A stretch of 64,000 bases of DNA from Actinomycetaceae bacterium (GCA_028724265.1 JAQYDG010000004.1:310001-374000); one strand, 5' to 3'; positions 47,831 to 57,637 are shown, numbered from the stretch's first letter. A program made the numbers and translations. The notes: generated by a model not told the origin, from the letters alone.

Positions 47831-49177
47831 TTATAGGCTCAGGCGTTCCTTCACCACATCAGCCAGCCGGGAGGCAACATCCTGCGCATCTTCCGATGTT
47901 GCTGCCTCGACCATCACCCGCACAAGTGGTTCCGTGCCCGAGGGGCGCAGCAGCACTCGGCCCGTATCCCCGAGGTGTTCTGTTGCCTTCGCAATCGCAT
48001 CCTGCACACCGCGATCCTGAGCAACGGCATTCTTGTCCACATTCGGCACGTTGATCAGCACCTGCGGCAGGCGTTTCACCACCGAGGCGAGCTCAGCCAA
48101 AGACTTATCTTGACGAGCGACCTCCATCGCCACAAGTAAAGCCGTCAGCGTTCCATCGCCTGTGGTCTGGTGGTGCAGGTTGATGATGTGCCCCGACTGC
48201 TCGCCGCCCAGCATGAATCCACCGCGACGCATCTCTTCGAGGACGTACCGATCACCTACCGCCGTCTGCTTCACCTCAATTCCGTGATCACGCATAGCCA
48301 GGAGCAAACCCAGGTTGCTCATCACCGTCACGACGAGCGTATCGTGATCCAGTTCGCCGCGATCTTTCATCGCAAGCGCCAAAAGACCCATGATTTGGTC
48401 GCCATCCACGACATTTCCATCCGCGTCCACGGCCAAGCAGCGGTCTGCATCGCCGTCAAAAGCAACACCGAAATCTGCGTGGGAAGCCTTCACGAAAGCC
48501 TGGAAACGCTCGGGGTGTGTTGATCCCGCATTCAAATTGATGTTATATCCGTCCGGGGACGCGTTGATCACGTCCACGTGCGCCCCGGCCTCGCGCAGAA
48601 CAGTTGGTGCAACCACACTGGTGGCACCATTGGCACAGTCCATCGCAATATGAAGGCCTTTCAACGGCACATCGGCACGTGACACCAGATAGTCGATGTA
48701 GGCGTGCTCCGCTTCTTCCGAGCTACGCTCAATATGCCCTACTCCGTCACCCGTTGGCCGAGCCCACTCCTGCCCAAGCAAAGCTTCGATCTTGTCCTCT
48801 TGCTCGTCAGGCAGTTTATAGCCCCCACGCGCGAAGAATTTAATGCCGTTATCCGGCATAGGATTATGGGACGCACTGATGACGACGCCCAGATCCACGT
48901 CCGTCGATGCTGTGAGGTATGCCAGACCCGGAGTAGGAAGGACATCCACGTGCTCCGTGTCGACACCAGCACTCGCCAAGCCGGCTGCCACAGCCTGAGC
49001 GAGCATCTGCCCGGATACCCTGGTATCCCGCGCAATCACAGCCCGCGGTTTGCGATCCAGCGCGACGTCAGCGGTCAGCACGCGCGCTGCCGCCTCGCCC
49101 AGCTCCAGAGCTAGACGCGGCGTGAGATCTTTATTCGCTAACCCGCGTACACCGTCAGTACCAAAAAGCCGTGGCAT
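47831..49177 (-). CDS. glmM: Phosphoglucosamine mutase
   Basis: 448 residues; converts GlcN-6-P to GlcN-1-P for UDP-GlcNAc. Motifs: LFGTDGVRGLAN at the start, active-site phosphoserine loop VISASHNPMPDNGIKFF, metal loop GVAFDGDADRCLAVD, sugar loop GGEQSGHII, and phosphate loop LLRPSGTEPLVRVMVEA. GAGGAGG precedes the ATG. In the usual actinobacterial order it follows rplM-rpsI; here galK is inserted between. Confidence 0.97.
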   Translation of the reverse strand: MPRLFGTDGVRGLANKDLTPRLALELGEAAARVLTADVALDRKPRAVIARDTRVSGQMLAQAVAAGLASAGVDTEHVDVLPTPGLAYLTASTDVDLGVVISASHNPMPDNGIKFFARGGYKLPDEQEDKIEALLGQEWARPTGDGVGHIERSSEEAEHAYIDYLVSRADVPLKGLHIAMDCANGATSVVAPTVLREAGAHVDVINASPDGYNINLNAGSTHPERFQAFVKASHADFGVAFDGDADRCLAVDADGNVVDGDQIMGLLALAMKDRGELDHDTLVVTVMSNLGLLLAMRDHGIEVKQTAVGDRYVLEEMRRGGFMLGGEQSGHIINLHHQTTGDGTLTALLVAMEVARQDKSLAELASVVKRLPQVLINVPNVDKNAVAQDRGVQDAIAKATEHLGDTGRVLLRPSGTEPLVRVMVEAATSEDAQDVASRLADVVKERLSL

Positions 49178-49216
49178 CTAAGCCTCCTCAATGTTGAGAG
49201 AATCCTTTACCGGGCT

Positions 49217-50554
49217 TTATCCTACGCGGCGCGCACCCTCAGATGGCTGAGCCTGAATAAATTCCGGCCTATTAAATCCCTTCTCGCTGAAGGCTTGAGC
49301 GATCGCAGCTGCGCACCCTTCTACAGACTCCGTGCGAACAAGCGCGATCGCAGAGCCGCCAAAACCTCCGCCGGTCATCCGAGCACCCAGGGCACCATAG
49401 CTTAAGGCCGTCTCTACAACTGTGTTGAGTTCATCGGTGGACACCTCATAATCATCACGCAACGAGCGGTGCGAGGCACTCATGGCCTGGCCAAAACCCA
49501 CAAAGTCACCTGACTCCATCAAAGCAATGGCGTGGCGAGTCCGGTCAATTTCCGTGAGCACATGCCTGACGCGATGCTGCACAGTGGTCTCCCACTCAGC
49601 GGCGGAAGAGCCCTGCGGGACCGTGCTCTGTGCCCACGCCTGCGCAACCGTATACGGATCGGAAACATATCGGAGGCTTGCGCTCCCAGCGTAGGCAGCC
49701 ACACCATCGATGACGCCGCGCCTGCTCGCATACTGCCCGTCAGCAAGGGCATGCGGAGCATTCGTATTGCAGACCAGAATGGAGAGACCCGCCTCCTCAA
49801 TGCGGAACGGAACCTGCCGGTAAGAACCGTCCCCAAAGTCGATTGCCAGTGCATGGCCGCGGCGCCCTAGCATCGCTATTTTTTGATCCAATCCGCCCGT
49901 AGCGGCACCCACGACCTCGTTTTCTGCCCGCATCGTCGCATCAACGAGCGCGATACGCTCATCTTCGTTTGCTGGTCGGTGCTGCATCAGTTCCACAGCA
50001 GCGATGGCGACGGCGCACTCGATGGCGGCGCTAGAGGACAATCCGGCGCCCACAGGGACATCGCTGAGGATTGCGACGTCAAAACCCTGTGGCCTCCCGT
50101 GCTCGGCACCATGATCCACTCCAGCACCATGATCCGCCCCAGCACCATCAGCCGCGCTGCGCTCATCACTAGTTTCGTCGCTGGAGTCCCTTAGCAGCCC
50201 CGCTTCACGTGCTGCCCAGAGGGAACCAGCCATATACCCGATCCACGTGGAAATCTTCGATGAACCGACCGAGTCGGCTGGAACCTCGCGCACACCGCCC
50301 GGCATGCTCGCTGAAATAAAGCGATACACGCCCTCCGAATTCCGCGCTACAGCAGCGAATGCAGATTGAGCAAGCGCGAAGGGCAGGCACAGCCCACCTG
50401 CATAGTCCACATGCTCGCCGATAAGATTCACCCGCCCCGGCGCAGCCCACACTCCTTCAGGACGATGCGCATACGTCTGCTCGAATAAGCGCGCGGCACG
50501 CGAGCGATTCTCTTCATCTGTTGCGGCCTGTGCCCACTGTGGTTGTACGTCCAT
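49217..50554 (-). CDS. galK: Galactokinase with repetitive insertion
   Basis: 445 residues from ATG 50554 (GAGGGAG upstream); a GTG/ATG at 50593 without SD is possible. GHMP kinase: GRVNLIGEHVDYAGGLCLPFAL, PVGAGLSSSAAIECAVA (ATP loop), MTGGGFGGSAIAL. An insert of about 30 residues (DETSDERSAADGAGADHGAGVDHGAEHG) lies before the ATP loop and is encoded by imperfect 18-bp repeats. No other Leloir-pathway genes are next to it, so it interrupts the rpsI-glmM order alone. Confidence 0.93.
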   Translation of the reverse strand: MDVQPQWAQAATDEENRSRAARLFEQTYAHRPEGVWAAPGRVNLIGEHVDYAGGLCLPFALAQSAFAAVARNSEGVYRFISASMPGGVREVPADSVGSSKISTWIGYMAGSLWAAREAGLLRDSSDETSDERSAADGAGADHGAGVDHGAEHGRPQGFDVAILSDVPVGAGLSSSAAIECAVAIAAVELMQHRPANEDERIALVDATMRAENEVVGAATGGLDQKIAMLGRRGHALAIDFGDGSYRQVPFRIEEAGLSILVCNTNAPHALADGQYASRRGVIDGVAAYAGSASLRYVSDPYTVAQAWAQSTVPQGSSAAEWETTVQHRVRHVLTEIDRTRHAIALMESGDFVGFGQAMSASHRSLRDDYEVSTDELNTVVETALSYGALGARMTGGGFGGSAIALVRTESVEGCAAAIAQAFSEKGFNRPEFIQAQPSEGARRVG

Positions 50555-50988
50555 GATCTCCCTCGTACGATCTTCCTCGATCTTGCGAACCACATATATT
50601 TTATCGACGTTTTCTCAATACTCGGCAGCGCGACTGCTCCTGCAGCACACTCGGGGCTAGGCGCGTGAAACACAGTCGATCGGCAATGCTGAAAGCTGAG
50701 CTCTGGTGATCCTGGTAGCCTCGATTCACCACCCGCCCCGAGAAAGATCGGCACAGAGCACCCTTAGGCACAAGAGCCTCCTGCAGAACAGGGCTCAAAA
50801 TGGCAGGCAAGAAAAATGGGCGGGAATATCCTTCCCGCCCATACTGGTATCAGCCTGCCGTATACGATCGCTACGTACAATGCGTGTGCACCGTATACAC
50901 TACCGATGATCTGTCTACGCTGCCTGCGATGACACGTGCCAGCGACAAAACCCGTCTGCGGCGCATCGCATTCGCATAAAAACCTCGA
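50555..50988. other. Intergenic region between galK and rpsI (434 bp)
   Basis: It contains the rpsI terminator at 50816-50842 and the likely galK promoter region toward its low-coordinate end (A/T-rich TATATTTTATCGA stretch near 50596-50608). No protein-coding gene is supported. Confidence 0.6.
50816..50842 (-). terminator. Rho-independent terminator of rplM-rpsI
   Basis: ATGGGCGGGAA and TTCCCGCCCAT form a perfect 11-bp stem with a 5-base loop. On the minus strand it is followed by TTTTTCTT. It is about 150 bp after the rpsI stop. Confidence 0.88.
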
Positions 50989-51474
50989 TCAGCGCTTGGA
51001 GAACTGCGACGCCTTACGCGCCTTCTTCAAACCAGCCTTCTTGCGTTCCACAGCGCGTGCATCACGCGTCAGGAAGCCTGCCTTCTTCAACGCAGGACGA
51101 TTTGCTTCCCGATCAATCTCGTTCAACGCGCGCGAAATCCCGAGACGAAGGGCTCCGGCTTGCCCGGAAACGCCGCCGCCATTGATACGTGCAACCACGT
51201 CGAACCGCCCCTGCAAGTCCAGCAGTTCGAATGGAGCTTCAACGAGCTGCTGATGCAGCTTATTCGGGAAGTAGTCGGCCAATGTGCGACCGTTGATTTT
51301 CCACTCCCCTGTACCCGGGATCAAACGAACACGGGCAACTGCTTCCTTACGGCGACCAACAGCCTGGCCTTCAGCCGTTGCGGAAGCACCCCGACCAACC
51401 TGAGCGGTATCTTCGCTTTCGGTGGTGTACGATCCGGTAAATTCCAGATCTTCTTCTACAGTTGTTTCAGCCAT
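50989..51474 (-). CDS. rpsI: 30S ribosomal protein S9
   Basis: 161 residues. The S9 core starts near residue 37 ([30 protein letters not shown]) and ends with the invariant tail [12 protein letters not shown], whose Arg contacts P-site tRNA. An acidic N-terminal extension of about 35 residues ([15 protein letters not shown]) is typical of actinobacterial S9. AGGA lies upstream of the ATG. 18 bp downstream of rplM. Confidence 0.97.
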   Translation of the reverse strand: MAETTVEEDLEFTGSYTTESEDTAQVGRGASATAEGQAVGRRKEAVARVRLIPGTGEWKINGRTLADYFPNKLHQQLVEAPFELLDLQGRFDVVARINGGGVSGQAGALRLGISRALNEIDREANRPALKKAGFLTRDARAVERKKAGLKKARKASQFSKR

Positions 51475-51492
51475 AAAATCCTATACCGTCCC

Positions 51493-51951
51493 TCACTGAG
51501 CGATCTGCGTCAAGGTCAGCACTTCCGGCTTCTGGGAAGTGTGCGGATGCTCCTCACCACGGAAAACCCGCAGCCGCGTCAGCTGCTTGCGGCCAAGTGT
51601 GTTCTTCGGAAGCATACCCCGAACAGCCTTGAGAACAACCTCATCGGGCTTCGTGTCCATCAGCTCTGCATAGCTGGTTTCTTTCAACCCACCCGGATAA
51701 CCAGAGTGGTGATATGCCTTCTTCTGCTCCAACTTTGAACCGGTCAAAGCAACCTTATCTGCGTTGATGACGATCACATAGTCGCCACCGTCAGCGTTCG
51801 GAGCAAAAGTCGGCTTGTGCTTCCCACGGAGGAGGACGGCAATCTGAGCTGCCAGCCTTCCGAGGACGACGTCGGTGGCGTCAATCAGATACCACTTGCG
51901 TTCAATATCCCCGGCTTTAGGTGAATACGTGCGCACGAGCGTAGCCTTCAT
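51493..51951 (-). CDS. rplM: 50S ribosomal protein L13
   Basis: 152 residues. L13 motifs: [80 protein letters not shown] and [21 protein letters not shown]-like [12 protein letters not shown]. First gene of rplM-rpsI. SD is weak (AAGTAG), and a 7-bp hairpin ends 12 bases before the ATG. Confidence 0.97.
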   Translation of the reverse strand: MKATLVRTYSPKAGDIERKWYLIDATDVVLGRLAAQIAVLLRGKHKPTFAPNADGGDYVIVINADKVALTGSKLEQKKAYHHSGYPGGLKETSYAELMDTKPDEVVLKAVRGMLPKNTLGRKQLTRLRVFRGEEHPHTSQKPEVLTLTQIAQ

Positions 51952-51962
51952 TTCTACTTACA

Positions 51963-51984
51963 GCTAGGCATAACAGCGCCTAGC
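51963..51984 (-). promoter_or_regulatory. Hairpin in the rplM leader
   Basis: GCTAGGC and GCCTAGC form a perfect 7-bp stem with an 8-base loop, 12 bases upstream of the rplM ATG. The place fits a translational control element for L13-S9, as leaders of this kind exist in other bacteria, but this one is not matched to a known leader class. Confidence 0.45.
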
Positions 51985-52286
51985 GTTGATCACAATTAAT
52001 TCGTATTGCTCTGCCAACGGCGAGTGGGAATAAGCACCGTTTGGGGCATACACAACATCTCTTGATACTACGCGATCAACGTTTTCTGAGCAACAATCCG
52101 CGCGATATGTGATACAGACAATCACATATCGCTCACATATCCTTGTTGTTGCGCCTGTGCAGGCTTGTTATCCTACTCGCGCAGAGATTTTGTTGCGCTC
52201 GCGCGGGCATGTTGTTGCGACCGTGTGTCGCGCAGTGACACTCAGACATCTAGCCGCCCGTGAAGATCCATACGCCGCAAACCCTG
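51985..52286. other. Upstream region of rplM (promoter region)
   Basis: It must contain the rplM-rpsI promoter. A minus-strand TTGTGA at 51992-51997, 17 bp from TATGCC, and TTGATC near 52076-52081 are possible hexamers, neither convincing. No gene is supported. Confidence 0.4.
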
Positions 52287-53141
52287 TCAGGCATCGGGCT
52301 CAACGTCGCGGATCATCGCCCAGGCTCGTGCGCCCCCATTCATCCCTGCTGTGTTCGAGATGAGCGTGCCGGCGTAGTTCTCAATAATCTTCGTCGCGAC
52401 CGACGCACTGATATGCGCAGAATTTCCGCCACCAACATAAAGCTTGTCCCAGCGGTAGACCGGCCAGAGGCTATCGATTGCCCGCAGAACGCGCCTACTC
52501 CACGCAATGTCACCCAGACGCAGACGCTCTGCTTCCCCTAGTACATCGTCATAGGTTTTTCCCCACTTCAGCGGAGCATGTGAGATTTCTAGGTGAGGGG
52601 AAAGAATTCCCGAGTCGATGAGAGTCGTACCCAGCCCCGTGCCCAGGGTGAGAACCAACTCTGCGCCCTCGCCAGACACCACTCCAGCAGCAGCCACCTC
52701 TGCATCGTTGAGCACAAGTGCCGGCGTGTGAAATGTTGCTTCAAGCCACGCACGCATATCCAGGTGATCCCACGCCTCAGCTAGCTGAGGATCAATACGC
52801 GTGTGTGGACCGGCACGGCGGATATAGTGCGGCGTATAGACAACGACCCCACGCCGGATCATACCGGGCATGCCGAGCGTAATTCGTTCAAATTTCGGAG
52901 CATCGGCAATCTGCAGCGCAATAATATTCATCAAATCTTGGGGAGAGAGCGGATATTTCAGCGCGGTACGCTGCGGCGCAGAGATCTGAAAGCCGGCAGC
53001 GTCGAGAACGGAACTCTTGATACCTCCGCCGCCGCAGTCCACCGCCAGCGTGCGCGGACCAACATGATCCACGCGCTGCGCATCCTGAAAACCTCGGCGG
53101 TACATCGGTGCAGGTATCACGTTTTCTTCTGCCGTACTCAT
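52287..53141 (-). CDS. ROK-family kinase, polyphosphate glucokinase-like
   Basis: 284 residues. ASKHA fold with LAVDCGGGGIKSSVLDAAG (phosphate loop 1), LGMPGMIRRG, VLNDAEVAAAGV (catalytic Asp), LVLTLGTGLGTTLIDSGIL (phosphate loop 2) and KLYVGGGNSAH. It resembles actinobacterial PpgK, which phosphorylates glucose with polyphosphate or ATP, but the short chain and the altered zinc-binding region leave the phosphoryl donor open. TAGCCT lies exactly 6 nt before the ATG and there is no SD, so the mRNA is probably leaderless. Confidence 0.8.
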   Translation of the reverse strand: MSTAEENVIPAPMYRRGFQDAQRVDHVGPRTLAVDCGGGGIKSSVLDAAGFQISAPQRTALKYPLSPQDLMNIIALQIADAPKFERITLGMPGMIRRGVVVYTPHYIRRAGPHTRIDPQLAEAWDHLDMRAWLEATFHTPALVLNDAEVAAAGVVSGEGAELVLTLGTGLGTTLIDSGILSPHLEISHAPLKWGKTYDDVLGEAERLRLGDIAWSRRVLRAIDSLWPVYRWDKLYVGGGNSAHISASVATKIIENYAGTLISNTAGMNGGARAWAMIRDVEPDA

Positions 53142-53147
53142 ATCTTG

Positions 53148-53153
53148 AGGCTA
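53148..53153 (-). promoter_or_regulatory. -10 element of the ROK kinase gene, leaderless arrangement
   Basis: Minus strand: TAGCCT, CAAGAT, then ATG. Same six-base spacing as at guaA, guaB, nnr and coaA. No SD and no obvious -35. Confidence 0.45.
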
Positions 53154-53255
53154 CCCCACCCGCGCTTCACGTGCCGCTGCCGGCACACGCATGGCGCAGC
53201 TTCCCGCAGGGCAGCGCAGGCAAACCCTGTAACGTTGTTCAAGAAAGGAGCAGAA

Positions 53256-54176
53256 ATGGACGAGACAGGTGGGGAAACGAACGGACTGACGCGTTTGCGC
53301 CTCGATCTTTCCTACGACGGATCTGGTTTCCACGGATGGGCACAGCAGCCTGGCCTGAGAACAGTTCAAGGGGAAGTGGAACATGCCCTCGGAATCGTTC
53401 TGCGCACGCCAACATCTGTGACGGTTGCAGGCCGCACCGACACAGGCGTTCACGCACGGGGACAGGTAGCCCATATCGATGTCTCTCCCCGCACCCTCGC
53501 AGATTTCGCACCCGCACCACGCACAGATCCATTGGATGCGTTACGGCATCGAATCAACAGAATTCTGGCGGCCACATCCACCGGCGAAAAGGGAAGCTCT
53601 GACGTGGTGATTCATCGTATCAGCATGGCACCTGAGGGCTTTGATGCACGTTTTTCTGCTGTCTGCCGAACCTACACATATCGCGTGGCCGACACTTCAT
53701 GCATCCACGATCCACTGCGACGTCACGATACATTGTGGACGGACGATGCCTTAGACGTTGCAGCGATGAACGATGCCGCGCGCAAACTCCTTGGCTTGCA
53801 CGACTTCTTGTCGTTCTGCAAACCAAGGGAGGGAGCCACAACTATTCGCACCTTGCTCGCCTTGGACGTATCCCGTCAATCTGACGCAATCGTGATCACG
53901 GCGAAAGCAGACGCATTTTGCCATTCCATGGTTCGCACCCTCGTCGGCGCATTGCTTAAAGTCGGCACCGGCGCGCGGACTCCCCAATGGGTGCAGGATC
54001 GGCTGCGTGCTGCGAACCGCAACGGCGATACATACGTTGCCCCAGGTTTTCCCCTCGTGCTTCAGAATGTTGAGTACCCGCCAGATTCGGAACTCGCTGC
54101 ACGTGCCTTAACGACGAAGAACCGCCGCGATAACGACTGTCACTGCGGCCCGGGAGCATCTGGGCTGGAAGGCTGA
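53256..54176 (+). CDS. truA: tRNA pseudouridine(38-40) synthase
   Basis: 306 residues from ATG 53256 with AAGAAAGGAG six bases upstream; the frame is open much further upstream but only as antisense to the kinase gene. Catalytic Asp in AGRTDTGVHARGQVAH; RLDLSYDGSGFHGWAQQPGLRTVQGEVEHAL at the N-terminus; HDFLSFCKPREGATTIR and ADAFCHSMVRTLVGALLKVG. It modifies the anticodon arm of many tRNAs. In most actinobacteria truA directly follows rplQ on the same strand; here it is on the opposite strand and 4 kb away. Confidence 0.95.
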   Translation: MDETGGETNGLTRLRLDLSYDGSGFHGWAQQPGLRTVQGEVEHALGIVLRTPTSVTVAGRTDTGVHARGQVAHIDVSPRTLADFAPAPRTDPLDALRHRINRILAATSTGEKGSSDVVIHRISMAPEGFDARFSAVCRTYTYRVADTSCIHDPLRRHDTLWTDDALDVAAMNDAARKLLGLHDFLSFCKPREGATTIRTLLALDVSRQSDAIVITAKADAFCHSMVRTLVGALLKVGTGARTPQWVQDRLRAANRNGDTYVAPGFPLVLQNVEYPPDSELAARALTTKNRRDNDCHCGPGASGLEG

Positions 54177-54255
54177 CGTCACCGATCCGAACTGATTCCA
54201 TAGACAGCCCACCTCTGAACCCCAGTCTCTGCAACCCATCTTGCTCCCCAGTACG

Positions 54256-56469
54256 CTACGAAACCTTCGCATACCTCAAGCGCGATGCGTTCGTAATCAC
54301 CGACACACTCGACAGAGCCATGGCACCAGCAGCAATCATTGGCGAGAGCATGACCCCCGCGACGGGGAACAAGACTCCAGCAGCAATAGGAATGCCAATC
54401 GCGTTGTAGAAGAACGAAAACACGAGATTCTGTCGAATATTGCGCATCACTGCAGATGAGAGCTTCCGCGCGCGCACCACACCAATCAGATCGCCGTGCA
54501 GCAGCGTTATTCCTGCCGACTCCATCGCCGCATCCGTCCCCGAGCCCATGGCTATCCCCACGTGAGCCGCCGCGAGGGCAGGCGCGTCGTTGACGCCATC
54601 GCCCACCATGGCAACGGTGTGCCCCGATTCGCACAATGCCGCCACCACGTCAGCCTTATCCTCCGGACGCACGTTCGCACGCACCTCGTCAATACCGAGC
54701 CGTGACGCCACAGCCTCAGCGGTACTCTGGTTGTCGCCTGTCAGCATGATGATCCGAACGCCCAACTGCTGCAGCTGGCTCACAGCTTGTGGAGTCGTCT
54801 CTTTGACGTCGTCCGCGATGGCAACAATTCCGAGAAATTCGTCGTTCGCGCTGACACTCACCACGCTCGCACCACTGGAGCGCAACTCGTCAGCCTTCGC
54901 GTGCAGCGCCTCGCCTCCTGGAACGAAATCTGCGCTACCAACCCGTACAAGACGATCCCCCACCATGGCGCGAACACCGAGGCCTGGCACAGATTCAAAA
55001 TCGCTGACCTCCTCGACGATGCGAGGCTCGCTGTTCTTGGATCTGCGAGCCGCTTCGACAATCGCCGCAGCCAGCGGATGCTCACTCCCCTGTTCTACAG
55101 CCGCCGCAAGCCGAAGCATCTGGGTTGAGTCGGCTCCTGCGGCAGGGACGACACCCGTGACCGACGGCTTGCCTTGCGTGATAGTGCCCGTCTTGTCCAT
55201 GACAGCCACATCAACTTTTTCCAACGTTTGAAGGGCTTGTGCGTCCTTGACGAGCACGCCTGCGCGCGCACCTCGGCCAACACCAACCATCACAGACATC
55301 GGCGTCGCCAGTCCGAGAGCACATGGGCAAGCAATGATGAGGACGCTCACGGTTGCCACGAGCGCATGCGGTAACTGTGGTACTGGACCGACAAGCAGCC
55401 AGACAACGAATGTGAGGACCGCAATGCCTACCACGACAGGGACGAAGATCGCAGAGATACGATCCGTCAAGCTCTGAATCGGCGCACGAGACCTCTGCGC
55501 TTGAGCGACCATGGTGACGATCCGCGCAAGTGTGGAGTCCTTCCCCAGTTTGTCCGTCCGAATGACGAGCGACCCGTTCTGGTTCAACGTGCCGCCAACA
55601 ACCGCGTCACCCTCAGCCTTGGCGACAGGCATCGACTCGCCCGTCACCATGGACTCATCGATTGACGATGCCCCGCTGATGACGGTTCCGTCAACGGGTA
55701 CGCTCTCGCCTGGGCGAACACGGATCTCGTCACCGACATGGAGGCTGGAAACGTCAACCTGGCGTTCCTCCCCATCGTCCTCAATCTTCACGGCCGTTGC
55801 AGGAGCCAGATCCATCAGAGCACGAATAGCGCCTGACGTTTTCTCCCGCGCATGCAGTTCCAGAACCTGACCGAGAGCCACCAGTGCGACGATCACCGCT
55901 GAGGCTTCGAAATAGACGTCTACCCGTCCCTCATGCATCATCGAATCGGGGAAGATACCCGGAGCGACGAGTGCGACGAGGGAATACCCAAATGCGGCGA
56001 CGATGCCGAGAGCAATCATCGTAAACATATTGAGCGAACGGGAACGAACCGAATTCACCCCGCGCACGAGGAACGGTAGCCCTGCCCACAACACCACGGG
56101 AGCCGAGAGGGCGAACTGGATCCACTGGGACACGCCCAGAGGTATCGCGCGCGCCAATGCCGGAACCATGGGAACAACCATAGACAGGAACAACACAGGA
56201 ACAGCCAGGATGCTCGACCACACAAAACGATGCAGCATATCCACATACTGAGGATTGCGCTCCGCGTTGGCCACGGGAATTGACGGTTCTAGCGCCATTC
56301 CGCAGATGGGGCACGCACCTGGATGATCCGAATGAACCTCCGGATCCATGGGACACACCCAGTCGATCGTACCGGCCGCGCCCAGTGCATCCACCGCTGC
56401 CTTCTGATCCAGAGTCAATTCCGCCGTGCCCGCCCTGCTGGCACCATCAGCCATAGCGGCTGCACGCAC
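54256..56469 (-). CDS. copA: Copper-transporting P-type ATPase (P1B-1)
   Basis: 737 residues. The N-terminus has no HMA domain but a heavy-metal-binding module [20 protein letters not shown] (Cys39, Cys53, Cys56 with Met/His) of the HMBD type. Eight helices; the transmembrane metal site is [12 protein letters not shown]; phosphorylation site [10 protein letters not shown]; nucleotide-domain SEHPLAAAI; hinge [11 protein letters not shown]. These mark a Cu+-exporting ATPase. The start is uncertain: GTG 56469 and an ATG five codons inside both lack an SD, so it is probably coupled to the YHS protein gene that ends 11 bp upstream. It converges with truA. Confidence 0.92.
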   Translation of the reverse strand: MRAAAMADGASRAGTAELTLDQKAAVDALGAAGTIDWVCPMDPEVHSDHPGACPICGMALEPSIPVANAERNPQYVDMLHRFVWSSILAVPVLFLSMVVPMVPALARAIPLGVSQWIQFALSAPVVLWAGLPFLVRGVNSVRSRSLNMFTMIALGIVAAFGYSLVALVAPGIFPDSMMHEGRVDVYFEASAVIVALVALGQVLELHAREKTSGAIRALMDLAPATAVKIEDDGEERQVDVSSLHVGDEIRVRPGESVPVDGTVISGASSIDESMVTGESMPVAKAEGDAVVGGTLNQNGSLVIRTDKLGKDSTLARIVTMVAQAQRSRAPIQSLTDRISAIFVPVVVGIAVLTFVVWLLVGPVPQLPHALVATVSVLIIACPCALGLATPMSVMVGVGRGARAGVLVKDAQALQTLEKVDVAVMDKTGTITQGKPSVTGVVPAAGADSTQMLRLAAAVEQGSEHPLAAAIVEAARRSKNSEPRIVEEVSDFESVPGLGVRAMVGDRLVRVGSADFVPGGEALHAKADELRSSGASVVSVSANDEFLGIVAIADDVKETTPQAVSQLQQLGVRIIMLTGDNQSTAEAVASRLGIDEVRANVRPEDKADVVAALCESGHTVAMVGDGVNDAPALAAAHVGIAMGSGTDAAMESAGITLLHGDLIGVVRARKLSSAVMRNIRQNLVFSFFYNAIGIPIAAGVLFPVAGVMLSPMIAAGAMALSSVSVITNASRLRYAKVS

Positions 56470-56480
56470 GCCGTTATGTG

Positions 56481-56693
56481 TTACATGTGCATGTGATGCA
56501 TGTGCGTTTTTGGGGCAGCATCAGCCCCTGTGCCCACATACTTCTCCGGATCGTTCAAAAACTTGAGCTGGCACGACGGCGAGCAAAAATAGTACGTCTG
56601 CCCTTGATAATTCGTGGATCCTGCAGCGGAGTCCTTCGTGATTGTCATTCCGCATACCGGATCAACGAATGTTTCTTCTTTAACAGCTGTCAT
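56481..56693 (-). CDS. Small YHS-domain protein with His/Met tail
   Basis: 70 residues from ATG 56693 with GGGAGAAG upstream; the longer frame to 56795 has no SD. The YHS (TRASH-like) domain is complete: [34 protein letters not shown], with Cys14, Cys37 and Cys41 as likely ligands. The tail ends THMHHMHM, a histidine/methionine cluster suited to binding Cu+ or Ag+. In other bacteria the YHS domain is often fused to the N-terminus of CopA; here it is separate and directly precedes copA, suggesting a copper chaperone or buffer for the pump. Role is inferred. Confidence 0.85.
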   Translation of the reverse strand: MTAVKEETFVDPVCGMTITKDSAAGSTNYQGQTYYFCSPSCQLKFLNDPEKYVGTGADAAPKTHMHHMHM

Positions 56694-57088
56694 GATCTTC
56701 TCCCTTAGCCACATCGAAAATGGCTGATATCGAGGCCGCAGAATCACGGGGCCGCACTGCAGCACATGCCACATCAAGCGCAGACACATATCCACACACC
56801 CAGTCGCCTTTCCTGAATGGCGTCACATGACCGGGATCGTTGCCTCGTCATCTGCTGATACCTTATTTCGCATAACGCTCACCCAGCATAAGTGTTCCCA
56901 CCTGTTCATTGGAAGAGTAATTCCAGGGGAATAGCATGATGATTTCTTCAGTTTGCTACTCACAGGCCGGAGGAATGACGTCTCAGTCATCCTCTAGAAG
57001 ATATTGGGCTTCTTACGCCATATCGCACTTATCAAACCGAATCAGGACTTTCACGCCATCTCAGGCTTTTATCTATCGGGAGATCCTT
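56694..57088. other. Divergent intergenic region between YHS-copA and the isochorismatase gene (395 bp)
   Basis: It holds both promoters. I see short dyads (ATTCC-agg-GGAAT near 56920; ATGAC-gtctca-GTCAT near 56976) but no CsoR- or CueR-type operator, and no convincing gene. The reading frame of the next gene extends into the region from 56936 without an SD. Confidence 0.5.
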
Positions 57089-57637
57089 ATGACAATCACA
57101 CGCATCGACCACGATGCTGCACTCATCGTCATCGACATGCAGCAGGGCATTCTGCGCTTCAACAGTGACGCAGCCGATCGCATCGTGCAGGCCACCGCAT
57201 CAATGGCGCAAAGATTTCACGAGACCGGCAGACCTGTTGTGTGGCTGCACGCCCAGGGTCTGCCTGATGTGAGGACTGATGCGGGATTAGGGGCGAGCGC
57301 CGAGATGCCAGAGGAGGCAATGATCCTCGATCCCCACCTGCCAGTAGCCGAGGGCGACTTGGACATTCGCAAACGTGCCACAAGCGCCTTCACTGTTGAG
57401 AGCCTGGAATCTTGGCTTCGAGCCCGTGGTGTTACCCAAGTCGTTATCACTGGGCTCGCAACAGGGATGGGTGTTCTCTCCACTGCGTTCTCCGCCTACG
57501 ACCGCGGTTTTCATGTGGTTATACCGGCCGACGCTACAACCGATATGAACGCGGCACGCGGCAAGGCGGTGCTCAACGACATTCTGCCTGCTATCGCAGA
57601 AGTGGGTACCAGCGAGGATGTGCTGCGTCTTGCATAG
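57089..57637 (+). CDS. Isochorismatase-family hydrolase lacking the catalytic cysteine
   Basis: 182 residues from ATG 57089 with GGGAGATC upstream. Cysteine-hydrolase/isochorismatase fold: ALIVIDMQQG with Asp16, RKRATSAF with Lys95, VVITGLATGMGVLSTAFSAYDRGFHVVIPADATTD. The position normally occupied by the nucleophilic Cys is Gly128 (ATGMGV), as in true isochorismatases, so amidase or nicotinamidase activity is unlikely. No siderophore genes are nearby. Substrate unknown. Confidence 0.85.
   Translation: MTITRIDHDAALIVIDMQQGILRFNSDAADRIVQATASMAQRFHETGRPVVWLHAQGLPDVRTDAGLGASAEMPEEAMILDPHLPVAEGDLDIRKRATSAFTVESLESWLRARGVTQVVITGLATGMGVLSTAFSAYDRGFHVVIPADATTDMNAARGKAVLNDILPAIAEVGTSEDVLRLA

Noticed and set aside
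52803-53255. 150-codon N-terminal extension of truA
   Set aside because: It is antisense to the ROK kinase gene, while a strong SD and TruA homology place the start at 53256.
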